In this document: piece after piece, positions 18,051 to 26,110 of the stretch | Layout of the letters: every line of letters starts with the position of its first letter | Position numbering within the stretch: position 1 is the first letter of the stretch | NCBI GenBank assembly: GCA_037140615.1 | Contig: JBAXED010000002.1 | Location: 37,752 to 101,751, forward strand | DNA: 64,000 nucleotides | Direction of reading: 5' to 3' | Source of the DNA: CAINVV01 sp037140615 | GTDB lineage: Bacteria; Bacteroidota; Bacteroidia; Bacteroidales; Prolixibacteraceae | The notes under the pieces: generated by a model | Databases searched by the model: none | What the model was told of the DNA's origin: nothing | What the model saw: the letters and a program-made list of their open reading frames with translations, nothing else | Made by a program: the position numbers and the translations under genes

Positions 18051-18140
18051 GAATAATTGAATTCCAAAGCCTATTTATTTTTTGGCATTCTGTAACGATC
18101 TCAACTTCCACTCGTAGTAACCTAGAAACAATATAAAAAA

Positions 18141-18803
18141 ATGAGCAAAGTATTTAAATTTGGAGAAGATGTACCCGGATATAGTATTCCGGTACTAAAC
18201 GAACGTGAAATAAGGGCCGCAGCAGGTATCCTGTTTTTGATGATGTTTATTACCATCATCACAGTGCTGACAAAAGGAGATTTCACACCGCTAAAGTTTG
18301 CAGTTGTGATCTTTCTGGTAGACATTTGCATACGTGTGTTTGTGAGTCCAAGATTTTCTCCGTCATTGATCATCGGCCGACTGATTGTCAGAAACCAGAC
18401 CCCTGAATATGTCGGTGCCAAGCAGAAAAAATTTGCCTGGATCATTGGCGTAATTCTTGCATTGACCATGTTTATTCTGCTGGTGGTGGTCAACTCGTAT
18501 AGCCCGATAACTGGCATTATCTGTCTGATTTGCCTAATCTTCCTCTTCTTCGAATCGGCTTTCGGTATCTGTATCGGATGCAAGATGTATTCTTTGATCT
18601 ACAGAGAAAAAGCGCAATACTGTCCGGGTGAAGTATGCGAAGTTAAAGACAGACAGGAGATTCAAAAAACTTCCTGGACTCAGATTCTGATCGTATTGGC
18701 ATTTGCCGTCTTCATATTCCTTACCATCACCTTGTTTAAAGAGAATTTCAGCAAGAAACCATTCGATCTTTTCGGCTTAGAAAAGCATGAGCAGCCAAAA
18801 TAA
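18141..18803 (+). CDS. DUF4395 membrane protein
   Basis: 220 residues with four to five hydrophobic helices. The segment EREIRAAAGILFLMMFIT and the block ICIRVFVSPRFSPSL, then ESAFGICIGCKMYSLIY and CPGEVCE, match DUF4395, whose members often accompany thiol-redox or rhodanese proteins. The paired cysteines (CIGCK, CPGEVC) are conserved features that could take part in thiol chemistry; that is inference. The transcript ends at the terminator at 18824-18853. Confidence 0.82.
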   Translation: MSKVFKFGEDVPGYSIPVLNEREIRAAAGILFLMMFITIITVLTKGDFTPLKFAVVIFLVDICIRVFVSPRFSPSLIIGRLIVRNQTPEYVGAKQKKFAWIIGVILALTMFILLVVVNSYSPITGIICLICLIFLFFESAFGICIGCKMYSLIYREKAQYCPGEVCEVKDRQEIQKTSWTQILIVLAFAVFIFLTITLFKENFSKKPFDLFGLEKHEQPK

Positions 18804-18823
18804 AATATTAACTAATCATTCGG

Positions 18824-18853
18824 AAAGAGTCGCCAAAAGGGTGGCTCTTTTTT
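18824..18853 (+). terminator. Rho-independent terminator behind DUF4395 gene
   Basis: Stem of 11 pairs including two G-U (18824-18834 with 18840-18850), loop AAAAG, then a T-run (CTCTTTTTTATT). Lies 21 bases behind the stop codon. Confidence 0.85.
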
Positions 18854-18911
18854 ATTTGCATTTCAATCTATACCTTCACTGCGAATTCTACTTCTACTAA
18901 TAAATTACCGG

Positions 18912-20105
18912 ATGATCAAAAAAATTACTATTCTCAGCTTTCTGCTGGGGGGGGTCATTGCCCTGCTCGCACAAACCACCGAGACTTCCAAAGCCATTGT
19001 TCAACAGGAAAACATGTTCCCTTTTCAGGTTGAACATACCCATGGAAGTTCTATTGTTCAACTGCCAAATGGAGACCTCCTGGCTTGCTGGTTTCAGGGC
19101 AGTGGAGAACGCACTGCCGATGATGTCCGCGTGATGGGATCGCGTCAGAAGAAAGGAACTAGTGTCTGGGCCACACCTTTTCTAATGGCAGATACCAAAG
19201 GGATTCCAGATTGCAATCCGGTTCTTTTCCTCAACAATGACGGTAAACTGTTCCTCTTTTGGATTGCGGTTCAGGCCAACGAGTGGCAGTTTTCCATCCT
19301 TCGGTTTCGCACTTCAACTATTTTTCTGGCTGATGGTGCTCCTGTTTGGAGCTGGCAAGATGATATCCTGCTGAAACCCGACGACAGCTTTGGGGCCGAA
19401 GTGGTCAAAAAATTCAAAGAAATGGGAGATCTTGACCGCGGATGGGCAGCCTATGCACCCAAATACGATGACATGATCATCGCGGCAAGCAAAGACAAGA
19501 TGAAACGCAGCTTCGGCTGGATGACCCGCATCCCACCCATAACCCTTCAAAGCGGCAGAATTCTGCTTCCACTCTATTCCGACGGACTAAACATGTCGAT
19601 GGTGGCTATTTCGGATGACAATGGAACTACCTGGCGGCCAAGCTTACCGATTGTGGGCCGCGGACCTATCCAGCCTGCCCTGGCAGTTCGAAAAAGCGGT
19701 GAGATTGTGGCCTACATGCGAGACAGCGGGGATGCCCCAGCACGTGTTTTGTTCAGCACTTCCAACGACCAGGGTGAGTCGTGGTCGCCAGCTAAAAAGA
19801 CTGAAATTCCAAACGAAGCAAGCGTAGAGTTATCCGTTCTCAAAGATGGAACATGGGTCTATTTTGGAAACGACATCAACGACGGACGGTACAAATTATC
19901 ACTGTACCTTTCCAAAGATGAGGGAAACAACTGGTACAAGAAAGAAATTATCGAGTACTCGCCGGATAGAAAAGCAAGCTTCTCCTACCCTTGCCTCATC
20001 CAAACCTCCGACGGACTGGTGCATATTTCCTATTCCTATTCTTTCGGCTCCAAAAACGAAACCATCAAACACATTGTGATCGACTTAAGAAGGATTGAAA
20101 AATAA
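18912..20105 (+). CDS. Sialidase-like BNR propeller protein, secreted
   Basis: 397 residues with signal peptide MIKKITILSFLLGGVIALLAQ. The chain HTHGSSIVQLPNGDLLACWFQGSGE begins a six-bladed sialidase-type propeller with Asp-box motifs (SDDNGTTW, SNDQGESWSP, SKDEGNNWY) as in the BNR_2 / exo-alpha-sialidase-like family. A true sialidase needs an arginine triad, which I cannot place with confidence; many such Bacteroidota proteins act on uronic-acid or rhamnose glycans instead. A run of eight G (18947-18954) sits inside the signal-peptide codons, a slippage-prone site. Ends right before a tandem array. Confidence 0.82.
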   Translation: MIKKITILSFLLGGVIALLAQTTETSKAIVQQENMFPFQVEHTHGSSIVQLPNGDLLACWFQGSGERTADDVRVMGSRQKKGTSVWATPFLMADTKGIPDCNPVLFLNNDGKLFLFWIAVQANEWQFSILRFRTSTIFLADGAPVWSWQDDILLKPDDSFGAEVVKKFKEMGDLDRGWAAYAPKYDDMIIAASKDKMKRSFGWMTRIPPITLQSGRILLPLYSDGLNMSMVAISDDNGTTWRPSLPIVGRGPIQPALAVRKSGEIVAYMRDSGDAPARVLFSTSNDQGESWSPAKKTEIPNEASVELSVLKDGTWVYFGNDINDGRYKLSLYLSKDEGNNWYKKEIIEYSPDRKASFSYPCLIQTSDGLVHISYSYSFGSKNETIKHIVIDLRRIEK

Positions 20106-20117
20106 ATGGTGCGCGCA

Positions 20118-20189
20118 CCCACTCACCCACTCACCCACTCTCCCACTCTCCCACTCTCCTAGTCCCCAAGTCTCCTAGTCCCTCAGTCC
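20118..20189. repeat. Octamer tandem array CCCACTCA/GTCTCCTA
   Basis: Nine consecutive 8-base units: five of the type CCCACTCW followed by units of the type GTCYCCWA (CCTAGTCC, CCAAGTCT in the same phase). The array fills the spacer and covers the stop codon and last codons of the minus-strand helicase gene. The GTCYCCWA part recurs at 33185-33224. Confidence 0.85.
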
Positions 20190-21463
20190 TTCTTATGTCC
20201 CTGGTGATTCCCCCGATCCCGGTGGCGAAAATCCTGCTTGGCAGGTGCCCTTCTCTCACCGCCGCCTCTGCCTCCTCCGGAGGTAGATCTTGGTGCCATC
20301 TTTCGACGGATGGATGGGTTGTATTCTGGTCCAATACCCATGCCTGCAGGCAAAGGTATCTTCATGATATCGCGCTCGATCAGTTCTTCAATTTTTCTGA
20401 AGTCGTGCATGTCGTTGTCAGAGATGAGCGTAATAGCCACGCCCGACTGCGAAGCACGTGCCGTCCGACCGATGCGGTGCACATAATCTTCCGGATCGCG
20501 CGGCACGTCGTAGTTCATCACCAGGTCAATGCTGTCGATGTCGATGCCTCGTGAAACAATATCCGTGGCAACGAGAATTTGTGTCTCCCGGTTACGGAAC
20601 CGCAACATCACCTCTTCACGCTCTTTCTGCTCAAGATCAGAGAGCATGCCATCGGCCGAAAATCCCATCCGGCGAAGCTCGCGAACAAGTCCGTTCACAT
20701 TGGCCTTGCGGGAGGTGAAAATCAGGACACTTTTGTAATCCGTTTTCCCTTTCAGTAGCTCTCTAACTAGCTGCACCTTTTGCCCTTCGTACACCATGTA
20801 AGCCGCCTGAATAATGTTTTCGGCGGGCTTGGAAATGGCGATGTTGATCTGCTCGGGGTTCCTCAAAATCATTCCGGCCATCTGCCGTATTTTGGGCGGC
20901 ATGGTAGCAGAAAAGAGGAGCGTCTGTCTCTCGACAGGCAACTCACCAATAATCCGCATGATGTCATCGAAGAATCCCATGTCGAGCATTCGGTCGGCTT
21001 CATCCAGAATCAAAGTCTGGATGGTGCTAAAATCGGAATACTTCATGTTGATGTGCGACAGCAGTCTGCCGGGGGTCGCCACAATAATATCAGCTCCCTG
21101 AACCAATGCAGATTTCTGCTGGTCAAAGGCAGCACCAACACCTCCGCCGTAAACGGCCAGGGAGGATGCTCCGGTAAAATATGAGAAGCCCTCAATTTGC
21201 TGGTCAATTTGTAAAACCAACTCCCGCGTTGGCGCAATAATCAGGGTGTGCATGCCGGTATGCCCCTCACGGGAGATGTTGTTGAGGATCGGAAGCAGGT
21301 AGGCCGCTGTCTTTCCTGTACCGGTCTGGGCACAGGCAATCAGGTCTTTTCCCTCTAAAATGACAGGGATGGCAAACTCCTGAACAGGGGTACATTTTTC
21401 GAAGCCCATGGAGGATAATCCGTCCATGACATCGTGTGTAAAGTCAAAATCTGTAAAATTCAA
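20183..21463 (-). CDS. RhlE-like DEAD-box ATP-dependent RNA helicase
   Basis: 426 residues. All core motifs are visible: Q motif with FEKCTPVQEFAIP, motif I AQTGTGKT, Ia PTRELVLQ, GG, TPGRL, motif II DEAD, motif III SAT, and in the second RecA domain ATDIVSRGIDI and HRIGRTAR. The C-terminal tail is Gly/Arg-rich (STSGGGRGGGERRAPAKQD), an RNA-binding type. The start is TTG at 21463: the conserved beginning MNFTDFDF only exists from there and no ATG is in frame upstream. Role: RNA unwinding in ribosome assembly or mRNA decay. Its last codons and stop lie inside a tandem array. Confidence 0.95.
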   Translation of the reverse strand: MNFTDFDFTHDVMDGLSSMGFEKCTPVQEFAIPVILEGKDLIACAQTGTGKTAAYLLPILNNISREGHTGMHTLIIAPTRELVLQIDQQIEGFSYFTGASSLAVYGGGVGAAFDQQKSALVQGADIIVATPGRLLSHINMKYSDFSTIQTLILDEADRMLDMGFFDDIMRIIGELPVERQTLLFSATMPPKIRQMAGMILRNPEQINIAISKPAENIIQAAYMVYEGQKVQLVRELLKGKTDYKSVLIFTSRKANVNGLVRELRRMGFSADGMLSDLEQKEREEVMLRFRNRETQILVATDIVSRGIDIDSIDLVMNYDVPRDPEDYVHRIGRTARASQSGVAITLISDNDMHDFRKIEELIERDIMKIPLPAGMGIGPEYNPSIRRKMAPRSTSGGGRGGGERRAPAKQDFRHRDRGNHQGHKKD

Positions 21464-21488
21464 TTTTTTATATATAAGATGAACAATG

Positions 21489-22676
21489 TTATTCTACGTA
21501 CAAAACCAGCCCTTTCAGGTATTCACCTTCGGGATGGTAGATATTGATGGGGTGATCTACCGGCTGGGACAACTGGTGCAAAATTCGCACCTCCCGTCCG
21601 GCTAAAGCGGCAGCGGAAAAAACTGCTTCGCGGAAGTTGTTCCTGGTCACAACCTGTGAGCAGGAAAAGGTAAAAAGAATACCTCCGGCCTTTATCTGCT
21701 GGAAAGCTTTGGCATTGAGTCGTTTGTAACCTTGCAAAGCCTGCGAAAGCACATTTCTGTGTTTGGCAAACGCCGGAGGATCAAGAACGATCACATCGTA
21801 CTTGTTTTTGATCTCCTGCATAAAATCAAAAGCGTCGGCCGCAAAAGCCTCGTGACGGGTATCCCCGGGGAAATTCAGCTCCACATTTTCGTTGGTCAGC
21901 TCAATGGCTTTGGCCGACGAATCTACCGAATGAACCAAAGTCGCGCCTCCTTGCATGGCGGAGAAAGAGAAGCCTCCCGTGTAACAAAACATATTGAGAA
22001 CCGATTTGTCTTTGGCATAAGCAGCGAGCAATTTCCGGTTCTCGCGTTGGTCGATGAAGAATCCGGTCTTTTGACCTTCTTCCCAGTCTACCTTGAAGCG
22101 GCTACCATATTCTACCACTTCACCGGCCGAAGATGACCCAAAAAGATAGCCATCCTTGGCTTCTATATCAGCTTTGTATGGGAGTGTTTTTGAACTTTTA
22201 TCATATACGGCAACCAATTTTTTTCCCAAAACAGTTTTGAGTGCCTCCGTGATTGCTTCCCGAACCAGCCACATCCCAACTGTATGGGCCTGAAGGACGA
22301 TGGTGCCATTGTAATAGTCGGCAATCAAGCCCGGCATTCCGTCTCCTTCGCCATGAATAAGCCTGTAAACATTGGTAACCGGATTATCTGTCAGCCCCAT
22401 CTTTTGGCGAAGCAGATATGCCTGTTCGATCCTCCTCTTCCAGAAGTCACTATCGGGGATGGTCTCACCGAAGGAGAAAATCCGCACGGCAATCGAACCG
22501 ATGGAACAATGGCCATAACCGATGATTGATTTATCGCTTTTCAGGAGGGCAACAAGATCTCCTTCCTCCAGGGGACCTTCGATCCTATCGATGGCTCCGG
22601 AAAAAACCCAGGGATGAAATCGTTCCATTGACTCCTCTTTGCCCTTCTTTAAAATAACATTTGCCAATGGTTGCAT
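21489..22676 (-). CDS. RlmI-like class I SAM-dependent rRNA methyltransferase
   Basis: 395 residues from the ATG at 22676 (MQPLANVILKKGKEES). The frame continues to a TTG at 22700, which would overlap the upstream gene by 20 bases; I prefer the ATG. The N-terminal PUA domain (HPWVFSGAIDRIEG) is followed by an EEHD-like domain and a Rossmann methyltransferase with FCYTGGFSFSAMQGGA (SAM loop) and the catalytic-type motif VLDPPAFAK. This is the arrangement of RlmI, which makes m5C1962 in 23S rRNA. Immediately behind the exonuclease gene; same transcript. Confidence 0.92.
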   Translation of the reverse strand: MQPLANVILKKGKEESMERFHPWVFSGAIDRIEGPLEEGDLVALLKSDKSIIGYGHCSIGSIAVRIFSFGETIPDSDFWKRRIEQAYLLRQKMGLTDNPVTNVYRLIHGEGDGMPGLIADYYNGTIVLQAHTVGMWLVREAITEALKTVLGKKLVAVYDKSSKTLPYKADIEAKDGYLFGSSSAGEVVEYGSRFKVDWEEGQKTGFFIDQRENRKLLAAYAKDKSVLNMFCYTGGFSFSAMQGGATLVHSVDSSAKAIELTNENVELNFPGDTRHEAFAADAFDFMQEIKNKYDVIVLDPPAFAKHRNVLSQALQGYKRLNAKAFQQIKAGGILFTFSCSQVVTRNNFREAVFSAAALAGREVRILHQLSQPVDHPINIYHPEGEYLKGLVLYVE

Positions 22677-22680
22677 GAGG

Positions 22681-23271
22681 TTATTTTTTGGTGAGTCCAA
22701 TGTAGATTTCGTAAGCTATCCAGGCATCGGTGGCGGCATAAACCTGCTGCTGCTCGGTTAATATCGTTGCTTCCCAGTTGGTGAGTCGTTGTGATTTTGA
22801 AATACGAACGCCATGAACGATGGCAGCCAGTTTCTTCAGACTGAAATTCTCGATACCAAACAATTTAACCATTTCCTGAAGCTCCACAAAACCGCCGGGT
22901 TTGAAAGGAACAATTTTTTGCAATATTTTGATGTCGTCACGAATGGCCACACCAATTTTCAATATCGACGGAGAGGATAAGATTTTGATGAGCCCGGGAG
23001 AAAGACCAATCAAGTTGGTACGGAATAAAAAAGCCTGATCAGCTGTTGATAGCTGAAGTAGCGCAACCTGATGGCTCTGACCTTTTTTAAAGGCGGGACG
23101 TGTTTCTGTATCAAACCCGAGGATGGGTTGTTTCTTCAGATAATTTACGGCCGCAGTAAAATCTTCCACCTTCTCAATAAGATGGATTTTCCCCTCGAAA
23201 ATCGAGAGCGGCAATTCAGACAACTCCTCGTCTGTTATGGTTTTTTTAAACTCTTTGATATATTCGCTCAT
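22681..23271 (-). CDS. 3'-5' exonuclease, RNase D-like DEDDy fold
   Basis: 196 residues. Exo I motif LGFDTETRP, exo II VAIRDDIKIL and exo III with YAATDAW give the four acidic metal ligands and the tyrosine of DEDDy enzymes. Without HRDC domains it is shorter than RNase D, as usual for the Bacteroidota version. It may trim RNA 3' ends or degrade DNA; the sequence does not tell which. Upstream of the RlmI-like gene with four bases in between, and behind the spacer with palindromes and a TTCCCTC array. Confidence 0.9.
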   Translation of the reverse strand: MSEYIKEFKKTITDEELSELPLSIFEGKIHLIEKVEDFTAAVNYLKKQPILGFDTETRPAFKKGQSHQVALLQLSTADQAFLFRTNLIGLSPGLIKILSSPSILKIGVAIRDDIKILQKIVPFKPGGFVELQEMVKLFGIENFSLKKLAAIVHGVRISKSQRLTNWEATILTEQQQVYAATDAWIAYEIYIGLTKK

Positions 23272-23296
23272 TCGTCAATTCAGGTTCTTTCTTATC

Positions 23297-23318
23297 GGAC
23301 GGCCACGCAGGGCCGCCC
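23297..23318. repeat. GGACGGCC..GGCCGCCC hairpin
   Basis: Eight-pair stem with one mismatch and a six-base loop. Its reverse strand reads GTAGGGGCGGCCCTGCGTGG, a form of palindromic repeat that I recall as frequent in several phyla; not searched. Confidence 0.6.
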
Positions 23319-23364
23319 CTACACGCTCACCCGTCCATCTTTCTATCATCCCATCGTCAAATTA

Positions 23365-23384
23365 AGACAAGGCATGCCTTGTCT
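23365..23384. repeat. Perfect 20-base palindrome AGACAAGGCA TGCCTTGTCT
   Basis: AGACAAGGCA followed at once by its reverse complement TGCCTTGTCT, without loop. It is next to the GGCCGCCC hairpin and a CT-rich array, all in the spacer between the exonuclease and DUF5063 genes. Confidence 0.75.
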
Positions 23385-23390
23385 CTACGG

Positions 23391-23440
23391 CTTCTTCCTT
23401 CTTCCCTCTTCACTCCTCCCTCTTCCCTCTTCACTCTTCC
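23391..23440. repeat. CT-rich array TTCCCTCTTCACTC covering the DUF5063 stop codon
   Basis: CCCTCTTCACTC appears twice with a TCCCTCTT unit between. The minus-strand stop codon TGA (23431-23433) and the preceding Met-Glu-Glu codons are part of the array. Confidence 0.65.
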
Positions 23441-23988
23441 ATGCTTGAGTTCCCATGCACAACCACGTGCACCGCCCTCAACCCATTCACCAATTTCTGT
23501 CCCCAATATTGCTCGAAATTATTTCGGCACTCCCAAAGGGCAGCACTCATAACTTCTACCGTTCCTATCCGGTATGAAAGAATAAAATCCTTCAAATCCT
23601 GGTAGATATCGGCCACATTCTCGGAAATATTGGCTTCAACATTCGCTTCGCCCAAGGCAATGCCTTGCTCAAAAATCTCCGGATAACTGTCAAATTCACC
23701 CAACTTCGAACTTAATTTCCGAAGTATAAAATTGTAGTCATCTTCTGTGACAAATTTCTCGGGTGAATCTTCCGAATCTTCCAGTTCATTCAAAGCAGGC
23801 AACAGTGAAGTCTTCAGATAAAGTAAGGGTAACATCTTCTGTAACTTCCCCAGGAATTCTTTTCTTGGGAGGTTGCCAACTGACTCAGCAAACGTGCAAA
23901 ATTCATTGGCAACCGTGGCAAATTCGATCACATTTCTGGAATAAACTACATCCTGGAAAAGTGAATCATCCATTGATCTTTCATCCAT
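23431..23988 (-). CDS. DUF5063 domain protein
   Basis: 185 residues from the ATG at 23988; the frame is open to a TTG at 24015, but that codon overlaps the perfect -7 box at 24013-24020, so the ATG (or the next one at 23973) must be used if that box is real. The core VVYSRNVIEFATVANEFCTFAESV and the C-terminal WECRNNFEQYWGQKLVNGLRAVH fit DUF5063, an all-helical family of unknown function. The last residues SSMEE come from a repeat array. Acidic, cytoplasmic, no signal peptide. Confidence 0.83.
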   Translation of the reverse strand: MDERSMDDSLFQDVVYSRNVIEFATVANEFCTFAESVGNLPRKEFLGKLQKMLPLLYLKTSLLPALNELEDSEDSPEKFVTEDDYNFILRKLSSKLGEFDSYPEIFEQGIALGEANVEANISENVADIYQDLKDFILSYRIGTVEVMSAALWECRNNFEQYWGQKLVNGLRAVHVVVHGNSSMEE

Positions 23989-24012
23989 GTTCGATGCAAA
24001 ACTTCTAAGGTG

Positions 24013-24020
24013 CAAAGGTA
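24013..24020 (-). promoter_or_regulatory. -7 box of the DUF5063 gene
   Basis: Minus strand TACCTTTG, perfect TAnnTTTG, predicted transcription start about 20 bases before the ATG at 23988. It argues against a start at 24015. Confidence 0.5.
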
Positions 24021-24128
24021 ATCAAACTTCGGTGAATCAGGTTACTTACCCGAAAAAATGAGTGGGACCCATCAATTGTCAGGCCGGGCAATTCATTCAG
24101 CAGAAATATCCGCTGCACTGAAGCCGTT

Positions 24129-26033
24129 TCATTTATTCAAAACCAGCTGACCGGATGGATTAAGCGCAATATTTCCATGGTCAAGCATCCATCTTGTGAC
24201 ACGCAGAATATTTTTTTCGTTCCCCTCGATATTTCTGTTCAGTTCCTTTATTTCCATCGGTGCATTTGTCAGAAGTACCAAAATGCGGGAATTTATTTCG
24301 TTAAACTCAGCATTCGAAATACCAGATTGATGCTCTCCTTTGCACACATCACACTGTCCGCAGGACTTCGATTCCCGCTCACCGAAATAGGCCAGCAACC
24401 TGACACTCCGGCATTGCTCCTCCGATCGTGCATAGTCGATCACAGCATCTATCCGCCTCTGGTAATTGACTTTTCGGTCGTGGTAATTTATTCGGGAGAT
24501 CCGTATCCTGGATGGATCCACCCTTTCCGCAAGAAACTGCACAACAGGGGCCTCCCTTCTTGGAATATAATGAATAACCTTCTGCTGGGATAGAAATTTA
24601 AGATTTTGATAGAGCTCATCGGCTGTCATATTCAGCCTTCGCGCCAGCAGTACCTCGTCGATTCTCACATAATCGTTGAACAATCCGGTATAGGAACGTA
24701 AAAGCATGCCAATCAGCTGTTCCAGATTTTTACTTTCGTGATTGATGCGATAAAGTTCATCGCGGTGTGCAAGGAAATAAAGCCGTGAGGAACTTTCAGG
24801 ATCTTCTGTATACTCCAAAAAGCCTTCCCTTTCCATCAACTTCAAACTGTGGTACACTGTCGTAGCCGGAAAGCTGAACTTTCGGGCAAAATCCTCCGGC
24901 TGAAATGTATAAAAGCCGTTCTTGCCAGTCCCGACCGCAATCTGCAGATAATCGCACAAAGCCTGATAAACGGCCTGAATGCGATCTTGCTCCGGAAAAG
25001 CATCGGTGACCATCTTGTGAAGCCTCCGCTTGTCAGTACCATTGTAAATCATGAGTGCCAGCGACCGCTGACCGTCGCGGCCAGCCCTTCCGGCCTCCTG
25101 AAAATAGGCCTCTATCGAATCGGGTAGATCCAGGTGAAGGACAAACCGCACATCAGGCTTATCGATGCCCATCCCAAAGGCATTGGTGGCCACAATCACC
25201 CGCGTGGCACCCTTCATCCATTGGTTTTGCTTTTCTCTGCGCAAAGCGGGATCGAGTCCGGCGTGGTAAAAATCGGCCGCAACATCCTGCTGCCTCAACA
25301 AGTCAGAAATCTCCCGGCATTTCTTTCGGCTTCTAACATAGATGATACCCGTTCCCTTCGATTTGGCAACCGTCTCCATCAGATAACCCATTTTGTCCTC
25401 TTTCTGGCGCACGAGATAGATGACATTGTCCCTGACAAAACTTTTCTTGAGCAGATTTTTTTGCGGGAAAAGCAATTTTTCCTGGATATCCTCCACGACC
25501 TCAGGTGTGGCAGTTGCCGTCAACGCAAGCACCGGAACTTTCGGAAAGTGCTTTCTGATTTCGGCAATCTTAAGATACGACGGACGGAAATCATATCCCC
25601 ACTGGGAAATACAATGCGCTTCATCGACCGTAATCAGATTCAGCTTAAAACGGATCAGGAATTCCTGGAAATTGGTCGACAGAAGCCTTTCGGGAGAGAC
25701 GTATAAAAATTTGTAGTCCCCGTAAACAGCGTTGTTGCAGGCAATTTCTATCTCCCTGGCCGACATGCCCGAATAGATGGCCAGAGCCTTGATTCCCTTA
25801 TTTCTGAGATGGTCGACCTGATCGTTCATCAACGCAATCAAAGGCGTCACAACCAAACACATACCCTCCGTCGAAAGCGAATAAACCTGAAAGGTAATGG
25901 ATTTACCTCCTCCGGTAGGCATGAGTCCGAGCGTATCTTTTCCTGCGGCTACTGAAAGGATAATATCTTCCTGCAAAGGCCTGAACTGCTCATAACCCCA
26001 ATACTTTAACAATATTTCGTGGTACAAATCCAT
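24129..26033 (-). CDS. recQ: RecQ-type ATP-dependent DNA helicase
   Basis: 634 residues. Motif 0 (YWGYEQFRPLQEDII), Walker A (MPTGGGKS), DEAH box with aromatic-rich loop (DEAHCISQWGYDFRPSY), motif VI (QEAGRAGRDGQ). The RecQ-C-terminal zinc site is visible as C..SCGQCDVC and is followed by a winged helix. No HRDC domain is obvious; the tail ends with a short helical domain. Acts in recombinational repair, unwinding 3'-overhang DNA. A perfect -7 box lies 8 bases before the ATG, so the message may be leaderless. Divergent from guaB. Confidence 0.95.
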   Translation of the reverse strand: MDLYHEILLKYWGYEQFRPLQEDIILSVAAGKDTLGLMPTGGGKSITFQVYSLSTEGMCLVVTPLIALMNDQVDHLRNKGIKALAIYSGMSAREIEIACNNAVYGDYKFLYVSPERLLSTNFQEFLIRFKLNLITVDEAHCISQWGYDFRPSYLKIAEIRKHFPKVPVLALTATATPEVVEDIQEKLLFPQKNLLKKSFVRDNVIYLVRQKEDKMGYLMETVAKSKGTGIIYVRSRKKCREISDLLRQQDVAADFYHAGLDPALRREKQNQWMKGATRVIVATNAFGMGIDKPDVRFVLHLDLPDSIEAYFQEAGRAGRDGQRSLALMIYNGTDKRRLHKMVTDAFPEQDRIQAVYQALCDYLQIAVGTGKNGFYTFQPEDFARKFSFPATTVYHSLKLMEREGFLEYTEDPESSSRLYFLAHRDELYRINHESKNLEQLIGMLLRSYTGLFNDYVRIDEVLLARRLNMTADELYQNLKFLSQQKVIHYIPRREAPVVQFLAERVDPSRIRISRINYHDRKVNYQRRIDAVIDYARSEEQCRSVRLLAYFGERESKSCGQCDVCKGEHQSGISNAEFNEINSRILVLLTNAPMEIKELNRNIEGNEKNILRVTRWMLDHGNIALNPSGQLVLNK

Positions 26034-26040
26034 CGTTGTC

Positions 26041-26048
26041 CAAACATA
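26041..26048 (-). promoter_or_regulatory. -7 box of recQ, nearly touching the start codon
   Basis: Minus strand TATGTTTG, perfect TAnnTTTG, ending 7 bases before the ATG at 26033. The expected transcription start would fall at or within a few bases of the ATG. Confidence 0.45.
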
Positions 26049-26071
26049 TTCATTTTTTCACTCATTTTTCT

Positions 26072-26079
26072 TAATTTTG
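26072..26079 (+). promoter_or_regulatory. -7 box of guaB
   Basis: TAATTTTG, perfect TAnnTTTG, about 31 bases before the ATG at 26111. It lies back to back with the recQ box in a 77-base divergent spacer. Confidence 0.55.
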
Positions 26080-26110
26080 CGCAACAAAAGTCTCACCAAA
26101 AAATACACCC

